Shown here one piece after another: positions 49,566 to 61,079 of a stretch of 64,000 nt of DNA. Positions within the stretch are counted from its first letter, which is position 1. Every line of letters begins with the position of its first letter. The stretch covers positions 91,945,793 through 92,009,792 of the forward strand of contig CM042157.1 in assembly GCA_023376005.1 (NCBI GenBank). Direction: 5' to 3'. Origin of the DNA: Doryteuthis pealeii. Its lineage: Eukaryota; Mollusca; Cephalopoda; Myopsida; Loliginidae. The notes beneath the pieces are model-generated. The model saw nothing but the letters and a program-made list of their open reading frames with translations. It had not been told where the DNA came from and did no database searches. Position numbers and translations under genes: made by a program.

Positions 49566-50809
49566 TTTTCTGAAATTTTGTCCAGGGTTGGATTATTTTA
49601 AAGTTAGACAATCCCCAAAATTTGAGCTTATGTCGATTTTTTTTTTTTTTTTTTTTTTTTTTAACTCTCCAAATTTGTGGGAAGGGGTTGCGAATAATGG
49701 CGACTTTATGTAATCTATTTTTGTCTGTAAAATGAGTTCTAGAGCTTTTCTTATATTGTAGCTTTGGTTCTGAGCAAAAACCAAACTATCTTTTTGGTAC
49801 AAATAATGTTCAATATATGTAAAAATAATAATAGAAAAAAATTTGTGTCATAGATGCATGCCGCATCGAGATATTGATCTTGCTATGAAACAAATCAGAA
49901 ACCTTATATGTCAAGTAAGAGTGGTTAGTTTTTGACTTAATTGCAAATTATGACTAATTAGAATCAATTAAAATTTAATTTTTTCAAACTCAATCTTAGA
50001 AATAAGGAATATTTTGGTATGAATTTTGTGTCATTAAACTAAACGGGAAAGAATCCTTTAGAAAACAATCATTGATACACTCAGCTTTAGTATAATAATA
50101 ATATGTATGTATGTATGTGTGTGTGTGTTTGTAGTGCAGAGATGCTGATAGGTACACGTCCTGCATCACCAACACATAAAAATCTAATAGGACACAGAAA
50201 AATCATATCCATGTGCCCCACTGTTTTTTTTTCTTCACCCACCATTTTCAGCTAACTGGAAATACATTTCAATATTTTCTTGGAAATAAATTACACTGTA
50301 TGTGTGTATGGGGTACAAGGTAGAGGTTAGATGGCTTTAGTTGTTCATAGATAGAAACTCTGCAATTTATTAAGAAACTTTAGTTGGGACCCATCAAATT
50401 TCCCAGGGACTCATTCAAATCAAATCCTTGCTTCCCCGGATGCACTAAATTAAAAAGCTATCAGCATCCCTGTATGTGTGTGTGTGTGCGCACATGCATA
50501 CTGTACTTTTGTATGTTATACCCTTGAAACTACGGCTTAATGTTTGGGTTATAGACCAACGAGTATTAGTTTCATATTGTAGCTTCAGTTTTAGTGACAT
50601 TTATTACTCTGACACCATTTCAAAGGAAGAAAACTATTTATCATCAAAGAAACATTTTTTTAACTAGCTGAAAAAGAAACCAAATACATTTTTGTAACCC
50701 CCCCCCCCACACACACACACAAAAAAAAAAAAAGTGAACATGAAAAATTATTATAAATTATTTCCACCTTTATAGTCTTCCTATCTGAATGAGTTTAATT
50801 TTCTATTTA

Positions 50810-50950
50810 AACTGCATCTAATGGTGAAGTTCCAATTCTGGAGCTCTGGGGTGTGTGGAGTACCCCTTCAGTGTGTGGAGTACCCCTTCATTACCATTAC
50901 TCAAAGGTTCACTCTGATCTGGATGTAGAATCAGTATTCAGCTGTATTGC
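50810..50950 (+). repeat. SINE-like tail repeat with 20-bp duplication
   Basis: Begins AACTGCATCTAATGGTGAAG and matches 46085-46235. GTGTGTGGAGTACCCCTTCA occurs twice in tandem at 50851-50890. Confidence 0.6.
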
Positions 50951-51069
50951 AAGTTGGATTTAGTCTAATCATCAGAAGTGTTGGTAGGTAATTTATATAC
51001 AGATTTGGGTTGTTCCACTGTGTACTTTGGCCAAGCTCATTCACTCGATTCTGATTGGCTGCTGGTTTT

Positions 51070-51370
51070 TAGTGTATCAACCCTTTTCAGGTCATTCAAT
51101 GCTGAATCAATTCATTTTGATAAACTAAGGACTAAACTTTGGACTTTGGTGCTTTATGGCATATCAACCCTTTTCGGGTCATTTAATGCTGAATCCAATT
51201 CATTTTGATAAATAAGGACTCCTTTGGTTGCTTTATGGCATATCAACCCATTTCGGTCATTAATGCTGAATCAATTCATTTTGATAAACTAAGGACTCCT
51301 TTGGTTGCTTTATGGCATATCAACCCTTTTCGGGTCATTTAAATGCTGAATCAATTCATTTTGATAAACA
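51070..51370 (+). repeat. 79-bp tandem repeat, about 4 copies
   Basis: Unit landmarks: ATCAACCCTTTTCGGGTCAT, TTAATGCTGAATCAATTCAT, TTTGATAAACTAAGGACTCC and TTTGGTTGCTTTATGGCAT. The first copy is diverged (CAGGTCATTCAATGC). Confidence 0.85.
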
Positions 51371-51589
51371 AATGACTCTATTTTCTTTTCTATCCCACAT
51401 GTGAAGTTGAGGAAATGATTCCTTTCCACATGTCATCAATTTAACAGTCACTCTGGTAAATTCTTTATGTACTGTCAGTCGGCACCAATGTAAAAAGTTT
51501 TGTTGACTGTAAATTAACGTAAAATGTCAAACAATTGTTACATATCATCTTATCTAAGTTGGGCTGTTTTGGTTGAATAAGTCATTATT

Positions 51590-51960
51590 TAGGAATTAAT
51601 ATTAATGTTAGTTGCAATATTCTTATAGTAATGTTATTTGCAATGTTTCTATGTAAATGTTAGTTATGCTCAGTGTTTGTTCTGAGTTATTAATAGTTTA
51701 TTGCAATGTATTTCGTATAGCTAATGTTATGGTTGCAATGTATTTCTTAAGTAATGTTATTGTGCAATGTAGTTTTTCTATAGTAATTCGTTATTTGCAA
51801 TGTTTTTATAGTTAATTGTTATCATGGTGATTGTATATTGGTTATCTTGGATAATGTAATGTGAAATGTTTTCTAATATGGTAATGTTATTTGCAATGTA
51901 TTTCTATGTGTTGTGTTGTTGCAATGTATTCTCTATAGTATGTTATTTGAAGGTTAAGTT
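51590..51960 (+). repeat. Degenerate AT-rich minisatellite, unit about 28 bp
   Basis: Repeated TTTCTATAGTAATGTTAT + TTGCAATGTA with many indels, about a dozen units. Confidence 0.75.
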
Positions 51961-51991
51961 TAAAAAAGTAGGGATAAAGTAGAAAAAAGTA

Positions 51992-52165
51992 ATGTTGTTG
52001 CATATCTTATGTGGTACTGAATTGATTTATCCGGGGAAAAGCGTAGCTCAGATTATTCGGCACAAAGGCAGATGTAATGATCCGGCAGTGAGAATCGATC
52101 ATAACAATGTTTCCAATCTAAGTGTTGCTAACGTATTGACGAGATATGTGGGGTATGAAGATGTA
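51992..52165 (+). other. Weak exon candidate or decayed tRNA-SINE
   Basis: An open frame reads GKSVAQIIRHKGRCND, PAVRIDHNNVSNLSVANVLT, RYVGYED and reaches a good donor GTAAGC (from 52162). The same DNA has GCGTAGCTCAGATTATTCGG, which resembles a tRNA A box, and GAGAATCGATC at a B-box distance. Both readings are weak; no family is recognised. Confidence 0.25.
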
Positions 52166-52269
52166 AGCAAAAATCATCATTTCTATTTTAGTAATGACTC
52201 TAACAAGCAGTAGCAGCAGCTGCCAACTTCGGTAAAAATTGGCCAATTGGGATTTGTTTGCTTGTACTT

Positions 52270-53607
52270 CTTTTTCTTTTTTTTTTTTTTTTTTTTTTTT
52301 CTTGCCCCTCTCACATTCGATTGATGCTGTAAATTGGTTAAATAAGAGAAAAGATTTCATATCATTTAATAAGATTATGTTTACGAAATAAGGTTTTTGT
52401 TTTTTTTTCTTTTCAAATAAGAAATGAGAAATGATATTCCATTTTTGTGATTCTCTTGCTTTTTTCTTCTTCCCGCTCATTGTGGGAGTTTGAAAATTCA
52501 CGATTTAATGAAAACTACGACTGAAGGATTTTTCTTCTTTATGATCTTTATCCGCTTATTGTTTTAGTCTTCCTCTTAGTTTTTGTGATAAATTGGGATC
52601 CAGTGGTAGAGGGAAACTATCCCTGATAGACTTTTTTACCCAAGTGTGCTAGTATCGAGAGTGAAGTAGTATGTTGTAGAGACAGACAGAGGTGTTGTGG
52701 TTGTTGTGACCAATGTAGGTAATATTTGGATTTTGTTTGTTCTAGAGACACACTTGGAATGGGTGAGTAAATCTATACATTAGATGATTTGATGCTTTAT
52801 GGGAGAGTTTGTAGTGGATTGTTTTGTGTTATTTTTGATGAGTGATAGACAACACATTTTGAATGAATATAATTGTGGCGTAGCGCGGAATTTCCTGTTA
52901 AGCCATCAAATATGTGATAAAATCTTTAAATATTCAACTGAACACCCTTCCCCTGCTCTAAAAAAAAAAAAAGGCACCTGGTAAAAATATTCTATGCCCA
53001 TGTGGAATTAATTTTGGAAATTATTTTGGGCTTGTATGTTTTGTACTTTTTTTTATCTTATTTCAATTTTTTTTTAATTCTTTTTTTTTTATTTTTTTTT
53101 TTTTTTTTTGAAGATGTAAGAAAATATAGAAAAGGAAACAAAAAAAAAAGTTAAGATTAGAAGCTAGAGAGGCGGGGAATAGAAAGAAATTTATTAAGAT
53201 GGGATGTAAAAAAATTAAAAATCTTTGTACTGTAATAGTGTGAGAGTCTTGACTATTCTGGAGAGCACTACTGGATGACTTAATTTCCGGGAGATTTATT
53301 TAATTTATTTATATTGATTTTCTGTTTTATTATTTTTCCTCTGTGATTTAAAGCGTTCAAGTGAACAGTAAGTCTTATGAAAATAAGTGGAATCTGTGAT
53401 GTACAATTTCTTAGAAGTTACAAAAAGAACAACACACAACATTACTAGTGTTAAGATGGTTATCAAGCGTGGGTGCTGACTTTATTGAGGTGGGGCTGAA
53501 GCTTTTGCAGTGACATGTGTAGAGGAAATGCTTCAATATCAACGGTGATATATTATATAATAATATATGTATGTATATATATATCTATATAATTATATAT
53601 AATAAGT
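52270..53607. other. Non-coding AT-rich DNA
   Basis: Poly(T) tracts at 52277-52301 and 53083-53110, and (TA)n at 53567-53600. No gene recognised. Confidence 0.5.
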
Positions 53608-53730
53608 TCTAATGAGTCAGACGAACCTACTATTAGTTTCGCATAAAGCTCTTCAGGGCTAAAGTCCAGATTTTTTTAGCCCTGAAGAGCTTTATGCGAA
53701 CCTAATAGTAGGTTCGTCTGACTCATTAGA
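53608..53730. repeat. Near-perfect 123-bp palindrome with opposed hammerhead-like boxes
   Basis: Two 56-bp arms (53608-53663 and 53675-53730) pair with one mismatch (TAGTTTCG against TAGGTTCG) around an 11-nt loop. In each arm the 5'-to-3' order CCCTGAAGA, GCTTTATGC, GAAAC (GAAC in the right arm), CTAATAGTAGGTT and CGTC mimics hammerhead boxes. The right-arm core CTGAAGA is at 53682-53688 (+); the left-arm core is at 53656-53650 (-). Fold-back insertion, MITE or ribozyme-bearing element are all possible. Confidence 0.8.
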
Positions 53731-54462
53731 TTATCTTTATTATTGGCTCTACTTTAGGTATCGAGCACTTTTTACATATTAGCTTTCTCCTAGCAGTTAT
53801 ATAATATATATTTATCGTTATATACCTATTATTTATACATATAAAATTGTTTTTTCTTTTGGCCAAATAACTGTACCAATAGATTATTTTTTGTTGGTAC
53901 GAATATCTTGGTCCTTGTCTTTTTTTCAAAAATTTTTTTCTTCCTGGTTGATGTTTGGTAGTATATTTTTACAATCAAACTTTCTGCTGGGTTTTTTTCT
54001 CTCCGCAGGTCTACCACCACGCTTGGTATAATTTATATATAATCTATATATATAATGTCTCAACTATATATATATCCATGTATATATATATTATATATAT
54101 ATATATAATATATGCCTCAATTCGGTTTGATATTTATTCAAAGTGAATATATATCTTAATATATATATATAATTAGTATAGATATAATATATATATATAA
54201 TAATATTTCACTTCTGCTGTTGTTTATCGCAACAGAAAAATTTATACACACACACAACCACATACCTAAATAAAAAAAAAATGCACATTGTTTCCTTTCA
54301 ATACACACATTACAGCGCCACTACTCAGGCCATAAAAAAGAATATTTGATATCATAATTTCAAAACCGTCTCTTTTTTAAACTTCAAAAAAATTTTTAAA
54401 AGACTGAATGACAAGGATTACACTCGCTTTTCTCATTATTCTGTGATAAATAATTTCTTATC

Positions 54463-54520
54463 TTATGCCCTGAAGATGATCTAATTAATAGATCGAAACA
54501 CTGCAGCGTCGGCCAATAAA
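54463..54520 (+). ncRNA. Hammerhead ribozyme-like motif
   Basis: The three conserved boxes are in order and spacing: CTGAAGA (54470-54476), a stem II hairpin GATCT/AGATC with a 7-nt AATTAAT loop, GAAA (54495-54498), stem III CACTGCAGCG (one A-C mismatch away from the palindrome CGCTGCAGCG), and the cleavage triplet GTC (54508-54510). Stem I can form between TTATGCC (54464-54469 region) and GGCCAATAA (54511-54519) with a small bulge. One unpaired T (54477) precedes stem II. Hammerheads of this small stem III form occur in Penelope-like retroelements and SINE-like repeats. A decayed relative lies at 60024-60082. Activity is untested. Confidence 0.6.
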
Positions 54521-54939
54521 CTCCACCACTTAACCCATTTAAACTGTGTTTTTTTTCATTTTTCTTGATATATTACATATAGTATATATATATATCATTG
54601 TAAAACCCATCTGATGATTTTTTTTAGTTTTCTGGTTGAAAATAAAAATATTAATGGTATTCAAGATTTTTCTTTGAAAGTTATAATTGCTCTGTATATA
54701 TATTTATTGATGATTATACATGGACCTCTTTTTAGGGATTTATAAAAATCATTGTATGAATATATCTTTTTGTACTTACAAGAGCATACAGTAGGGTTGC
54801 ACGGTGAAATATTGAAGATCCAAATATTAATCATCCTTACAACCAGTCATTTGGGATTACTTTACTTTATTTATATATATATAATATATTAATGTTACCA
54901 TTGACTAGATGATTTGGCATCTCTCAGTACGTTTGTTGG

Positions 54940-55140
54940 CATGGGCTGGGTGGCGCCAGTGTGTTGAGGTCTTCCGCCTCTTCACGCTGTGGTCACGTGG
55001 TTCAATCTCTAAGGTGGCGGAGAAATTGTGGTAGGTGCACTGCTGATGGAGAACAAAGGAAGGTTGAACAGCTGTAACAGTGCTTTCCGGATGTCGCATA
55101 TGGTGTTTGCCGAGTTGTCTGGTTACGTGGTTATGCATTC
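54940..55140 (+). repeat. tRNA-derived SINE head
   Basis: GGTGGCGCCAGTGTGTTGAG resembles an A box and GGTTCAATCTC, 40 bp later, a B box (consensus GGTTCGANTCC). The sequence before, GGGCTGGGTGGC, fits a tRNA-like 5' end. The intervening region is interrupted by one or two bases relative to a tRNA. Confidence 0.55.
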
Positions 55141-55192
55141 AATTATCAATTTATAATATATAATGTATTATATATATATATATAAAAATTAT

Positions 55193-55503
55193 TGAAGTCA
55201 GGGTTTAGTCTACTGTTGGTTTGAATAACAGCACTAAGCAAAAGCCACTGAAGCAGTGTCGCAAGACAGTTGGTATTTATAGAAATAAAGAATGATCCAT
55301 TCATGTGCATTTGGTGATCTCCATTCCTGAGTTCTGATTGGCTGCTTGTTTCTATGATATTGTGGATTTTTAAAATACCCTGGTCAGTTACAAGTAGAAT
55401 GTGGACAGGAGGATTGTATTGAGATTTTACAAACCGGCTTGTTGTCGTGTCTTACCAATTCGAACGGTAATTTAAGGAACGTTAGTTTTTATTATTCTTC
55501 ATA
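55193..55503 (+). repeat. Dispersed repeat R2, copy 2
   Basis: Aligned with 45790-46080 from TTTAGTCTACTGTTGGTTTG to CCAATTCGAACGGTAATT. A more diverged relative is at 57290-57390 (GCCAATTGACGGGTAATTGG). Confidence 0.65.
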
Positions 55504-55914
55504 TATATATATATATAATATATACATATATAATATATATCAGTCAATACCAAACACATGTTTTGAAGTTTTACTTCTCATCAGTGCGGTTTTGACTTTT
55601 TACGCTCCTCTACCGGGATCGAAACCCACAGAATTTTTGTTTGCCCAAGTTCCTTACTCTTGTGGCTATTCAGAGGCTTGTCAGCTAGGTGAACAATTAA
55701 ATTGCTAGTATACAGATTGTACTCTATGCGGCAGTATGTTTTTACATCACCAAGAACTCAATTCTGTAAACAGACGGGTAACGGCTTATTGCCCAAACGG
55801 TGAAGTTACAATTAATGTCGTGCCCCCACATGTGCTTCAATCCATGGGAGTGGGCAAGCATTAAATTATAGTATATAGGAGTATTATATATATTCAATAT
55901 ATATATATATCTAT

Positions 55915-56175
55915 ATGGAGGCGCGTGGGCTAGTGGCTAGAGTCGTGGAAAAATGGACTCGTTGATTCGGTTCAATTCCTAGACGAACTGTTGGCATTTC
56001 ACCACTAGCGCTAATACCCTTGGGAAAGGTATGGAATCCATATATGTCTCCCTCCAGTCTCATGGGTAAATAGTAGGGCAGTCTAAGGTAGACAGTCTAT
56101 GGGAGAGGGAACTGTCTGAAATTCAAATTCTGGAGGTCAGTCCGTTTTGTTTGGGGTTTGTGGCATTCGTGCACC
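55915..56175 (+). repeat. tRNA-derived SINE, family II (plus), longest copy
   Basis: Head GGCGCGTGGGCTAGTGGCTA (A box) and GGTTCAATTCCTAGACGAAC (B box). The body has CGCTAATACCCTTGGGAAAG, TCATGGGTAAATAGTAGGGC and AATTCAAATTCTGG. Preceded by (TA)n at 55884-55912. Confidence 0.7.
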
Positions 56176-56308
56176 AATTCTTTTCCCTATCGACTGTGCC
56201 AAAAGTGAGGATGGTCCAACACAAGCCTTCACCACTAATATAAACAAATCACTGTGTGGGTGTTATTGTATGAAGCTCATGCGTTGAAAATCGACGAGAG
56301 AGTCATAA

Positions 56309-56536
56309 ATGATATATATATATTTGTCCAGTGGCAAGCTGAATGGGCCTGGTCACAAATTAATCCAGAACTATTGGGATGAAAACTGCCAAGCAGATTC
56401 CTGTATTTTTATTCTATCAACTGAGAAGGAATATGGTATGAAGGCTCTGACTATTGATAAGAAGGTTCTGAGTTTACCAAGAAACTATCATGAGAAGGCC
56501 GGAAGGGCACATAGTTCAAATGTTGTATATACATAA
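56309..56536 (+). other. Unidentified 75-residue open frame
   Basis: Reads SSGKLNGPGHKLIQNYWDEN, CQADSCIFILSTEKEYGMKA, LTIDKKVLSLPRNYHEKAGR. Composition looks protein-like and less repetitive than most of the window, but the start is within (TA)n, there is no clear splice site, and the family is not recognised. It could be an exon or part of an unknown retroelement. Confidence 0.25.
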
Positions 56537-56734
56537 AAATGAGGACAATAGTCCCAAATAATCAGTAATACAAATATCAAGCACTTCATTAAAATTCAGG
56601 GAAATAGTATGAATGATTATATTTAAAAGAAACGACTCGAGGAAATCTAGATATAAACATGCTAGAACACATTGAAGGTGAACCCCATAGGCAAAACCAA
56701 TTTCTGTATTGTAAAAAAAAATGTTGTGTTGCTG

Positions 56735-56990
56735 TAACAGTAGAGCGTTATGGTCTAAGAAACCAACAAGGTTCCTAGTTCGTACGGTCCTGCGCCACTC
56801 ATGCGTATGAGTAGCACAGGGAGGGCTGTGCGGGGTAAAGTAAAGGAGCTGATGTAGGTTGTGGCGCTCCGACCTCAGACACCAAAACAATCTCCTAGGT
56901 CTAGCGTCTAATGAAAAGGGAATACGACTTCTCGCTGATTGGCTGATACCGACTTTAAGGGCCGCCCCGACGACTACTTTAAGGGGTAAC
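56735..56990 (+). repeat. tRNA-derived SINE, family I (plus)
   Basis: Head GCTGTAACAGTAGAGCGTTA and CCTAGTTCGTACGGTCC (B box). The body has GAGTAGCACAGGG, AGTAAAGGAGCTGATGTAGG, CAATCTCCTAGGTCTAGCG and TTGGCTGATACCGACTTTA. Same family as 4495-4820 (inverted). Confidence 0.7.
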
Positions 56991-57699
56991 TTAATGTTTA
57001 TTTTTAAAATGTGAATTCGCTTGTTAGAAGAAATATGATATTGATCATAGATAATACTACCCATTGATTTTCTTAATAGATAGCATATTCTTCTTACCAT
57101 GATAAACGGTGTTGAAGTGAACAACAACATCCAAGCTTAAGTCTAGAGTAATTTGCTGAGGGCAAAGAGGTAATATAATGGCACCCAGGGAATATTCAGT
57201 ATTTGAATATGGATGATACGAATGTCCCACGCAGTCCTGATTGAGCTGAGGACTTCAGTGGAGCTATGAGGCTTGAATAAATAAACACATCTGTACTGTA
57301 GCTTGTTGGCAATGCACGGCGAATGTTTTGAAGTTAACAGCTTGTTTGCTACTATTTTGTCTGCCAATTGACGGGTAATTGGGCTTCTACCAACTCTATA
57401 GTCAGCCGTCCAAAAACAAGTGTATCTTACATATAATGTATATTTAATGGAATTTTATTAGTTGTATTTGCTTTATTTGAACAATTCCATTTTAACTTTT
57501 TTTCATTTTGTTGTATTTAAAAACAAACTTTGGTCATAAGGGGGCAAAGAAAATTTGATAAACACCAAAATTTTGCAATTTTTTTGTCGACCTTACACTT
57601 TGTCAAATGGCATTAAATAATTAAGAGAAAATAGGGATTATAAATAATTGAGAATTAATACTAAGTACTGGCAGAAAATAGGTCTATTTGGTGTTAATA

Positions 57700-58100
57700 G
57701 TGTATATATATAATATATATAATATATAATATATATATATATATATTATATTATACTATGGCATATGTGTGTCTGTATGTGTATGTGTGTGTATATTATA
57801 TTAATATATATATATGTATTATATATATATATATATATATATATACTCTAGCATATGTGTGTCTGTATAGTGTAATATATATATATATATATATATACTA
57901 TGCATATCGTGTGTCTGTATGTGTATATATATATATATTTATATATATATACTATGCATATGTGTGTCTGTCTGGTCTTATATATATTATATATATATAT
58001 ATATATACTATGCATATTGAGTGTCTGGTGCTGTCTATATTAATATATATATATATATATAGTTATATATATATATATTATTTAATATATATATATAATA
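57700..58100 (+). repeat. (TA)n-rich minisatellite with TATGCATATGTGTGTCTG cores
   Basis: Five blocks of ACTATGCATATGTGTGTCTG type separated by (TA)n of variable length, about 60 bp apart. Confidence 0.85.
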
Positions 58101-58259
58101 TTTTGGTGCATATCAGACACACCTCATTGAAGCAGGGAATGTTAAATGAAATAGGGAAATTGGTATATTTAATCACATTTGACTTGAGATTCACAGGAAT
58201 TGTTTCCCTCCCCCCCATTTTTTTTGTATGCCATAATCCGTTTCACCAAATTCAATAAT

Positions 58260-58450
58260 TGGCCTCACCAACTCAGCGTATGAGTAGCACAGGGATCTGT
58301 GTGGTAAAGTAAGGAGCGATGGTAAGTATGGGTGCTCCACCTCAGATGCAAGAACAATCTCCTTAGTCTAGCCCTAGTGAAAAGGGGATAGACTCATTTC
58401 GTTGTCTTATGGCTGATACTGACTTTAGGCTATCCCGACTACTTTTTTAT
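58260..58450 (+). repeat. SINE family I body (plus), head missing
   Basis: Shares CGTATGAGTAGCACAGGGAT, CTCAGATGCAAGAACAATCT, CCTAGTGAAAAGGGGATAGA and GGCTGATACTGACTTTAGGC with the other family I copies. Confidence 0.7.
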
Positions 58451-58593
58451 AACTCACCAAATGTCCGTCTGTTCTGTACAGTAAAAGACTTCACCAATTT
58501 CAGGGAGTTAAGGTTCATGCTGGAAAGATTTTAAGCTATACTAGGAGATCTATTCTGTGTATTTGGTAACTGAATAAGATTAAGAAGCACAAT

Positions 58594-58859
58594 TGTTAGG
58601 GAGAGTTATCTCCCCCTAACGATTCGCACACAAGACTCTCTAAAAAGAGGAGGGAAAAACAGACTGGCACCAGCAGATCAGAACCGAGCAGGTCATACAC
58701 TTTTATCTCTTCAAGGCAGAACTCTAACCAAACCCATCCACTGTATTTCCTGTCAGTGAGAAATAATAAACAAGTATTGTTTATTGTTAACAATTTCCCT
58801 GTTTTTATTATCTTATTCCTGTTCATTCCTTGCAACATTTTCAGGCATTAACGCAGCAC
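58594..58859 (+). mobile_element. Possible solo LTR or small insertion
   Basis: Starts TGTTAGGGAGAGTTATCTCC with a terminal hairpin (TTAGGGAGA / TCTCCCCCTAA). It contains AATAAT/AATAAAC at about 58767-58774 and is bounded by CACAAT on both sides (58588-58593 and 58860-58865). The 3' end is GCAC rather than the usual CA, so an LTR assignment is tentative. Confidence 0.3.
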
Positions 58860-59449
58860 CACAATAATTGTCATTTGTCTTTCATCTATTTTTTCATGGC
58901 TTCTAAAAACAACACAAACATTTTTTTTTCCCCAATAATATATATATATATATATAATAATTATCTCTATTTCACTTGTGGCAACATCATTGTCCTTTTG
59001 GGTCACATGGTGCTTATGAAAATGAAGTTTATTTTTCTTTACTGTATATATTTTATGTGTTGTATATATTAAATGTATTGTATGAATTGTCAAATGGGAA
59101 TTTATTTTTTCAAATCTTTTTAATTGTATCTTTTGTTTCTTTTATTTTTAGGTAAAGTCCACTTTACGAAAGTTATTTTTTGACGCTGATTAAAAATGTT
59201 AAGTTGGATTTTAATATGTCATTTCAGAAAATAAGCTCTCTTTTTTTTGGGGGGGAGTAGCGAAGATTTGTCCAGGGATTAGAATTTCCTCCTCCAGATA
59301 TGTTGTTAGTGGTCTATTTATTCTAGACTGAGTAAAACCCAGGACCATGTTATTTACTCAAAACTCGATCCCAATAATTCCTAATATTAAAAGGGTATGC
59401 TCAGTTGTTTTTGTCAACCTGTGAATTTATTTAATTTGATAAAAATATA

Positions 59450-59770
59450 TTTTGATATATAATATAATAATTTGATATATATATTATATTATATATATAT
59501 GGGAGTAAAATGAGGAAATTAATCCGACAGTATGTGGAGAAAATTTGAAATATGACGTCAAATATTCTTCTTTATGGATGTGTGTGCGTATATGTATCAA
59601 AAAAAGACATTGTGCATTTTTTAGGTGTTTTGTGTGTGTGTGTGTGTGTGGTTGCGTGTGTATAACATTTTTTACGATAAAACGACATCGAAACAAACCT
59701 CAAAGTAGTGTGTGTGTGTGCGTATGTATGCGTGTGCAAGCGTGAATGTATGTTCATTAAGAAGAATGTT
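59450..59770 (+). repeat. (TA)n and (GT)n microsatellites
   Basis: (TA)n at 59453-59500, then GT-rich tracts at 59633-59650 and 59709-59722. No gene seen. Confidence 0.8.
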
Positions 59771-60023
59771 TGTTTCAAGTAAGTGAGATAGAAAATATTC
59801 TTTTAACTTTTGATTTGCTGTGTGGGTTTATTAAGTAAGGGGTGTTAGGGGGAAAGATATCTGCATGTGTCTATATGTATATGTTTGGGTATTACGTAAG
59901 TGAAGAGGGAAAAAAACTTCAAATTTTGAAAAGCAGACGGATGAACAAAGGACTATTGCAGTTTTTCTCGTTATCTGTTGATAAAAATTTTTTTATTAAA
60001 ACCTTTTCCAAATATCAACAAAT

Positions 60024-60082
60024 GACTGAAAGAAAGATCTGAATTAATTAGATTGAACACTGCAGAGCGTCGGCTAATAACT
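60024..60082 (+). ncRNA. Decayed hammerhead-like motif
   Basis: Relative of 54463-54520: CTGAAAGA (core with one extra A), GATCT/AGATT arms, GAAC in place of GAAA, ACTGCAGAGCGTCGGC, then TAATAACTTACCACTCCATT as in the intact copy (CAATAAACTCCACCACTTAA). Too many changes to be active. Confidence 0.45.
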
Positions 60083-61079
60083 TACCACTCCATTTAATTT
60101 AAAGCTGTGTTTTTTTCAATTTTTTTCTTTTATAACTACAATACCGTCGGATTCACTTCATCTCTCCCCCCCCCTATATATTATATATATATATAATATG
60201 GCACTCCAGGAATATTTCCATATTTTCCACCATGGATGATACTGTAAGTTCAAAGTGACATATTTGAAGAACATACAGACTCCGACAAGGGTTGAGGGAC
60301 AATACATGGTTAATAGATAAACAGCAATTGGATACAAAAGGGATACATGATAGAAGAGGTAATGGATACATAAGATACGAATACAAGAAGTAGATAAACC
60401 TTAACATAGTATAAAGGTGACTGGAAGCGTCATAGATAGAAATGGACTTTAAGGAGGGGGGGCCGGGAGCCCCACCGTAGAGAAAAGGGGTAGAGCTGAT
60501 CTAGGACATGTGGCCTCTCGTACAAGGAAAGAGGAAAGAGAAATTCGAATCAGGCTGCTTAAATATCCTACGTGCCCTCGTAGGAGAGGAACAATAGACA
60601 CAACAAGCGGGCAGATAGACTCCGCTCCAGGCCAATGGAAAGATAATCCCCTACAGATACTTCCCTGAGTCCTGACTTGCTGCTATGCTTAGTAATAGAT
60701 ATAAACCACTCATTCGCTGTTACTGTGGCGGCTTTGTGACAGATGTGGGAAGGTGGTAATCTGATTTTTTCTCCACAAGACACACACAACGCACACACAC
60801 AACACACACAGTATAATACTGGGTTTTTTTAGAGCCAAGGTAGAAACCACAGTATCTGCCCTCTTCTTGAGGTGGTTACAAACCATAGCTAGAGGAGAGA
60901 GGGACGATTGGATGCATACCTTTCCCCAAGGGCATTCAGCGCTATACATGAGATTGGGCAAAGAGCTTTTGCTGTTTACAGATTTGAACTCCCTTGTCGA
61001 GTTGAATCCCATTGTTTCCTATAAGGATAATCATTACAACCATCGCGCTTCTAGTATATACTCTCCATAATCTATGAGA

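Noticed and set aside
54940..55140. Functional tRNA gene
   Set aside because: A- and B-box-like motifs are present, but the cloverleaf cannot be completed without indels; a SINE is the better reading. The same applies at 4800, 6000, 55920 and 56740.
57758..58258. 166-residue Tyr/Ile-rich frame
   Set aside because: Translation of (TA)n with short unique ends.
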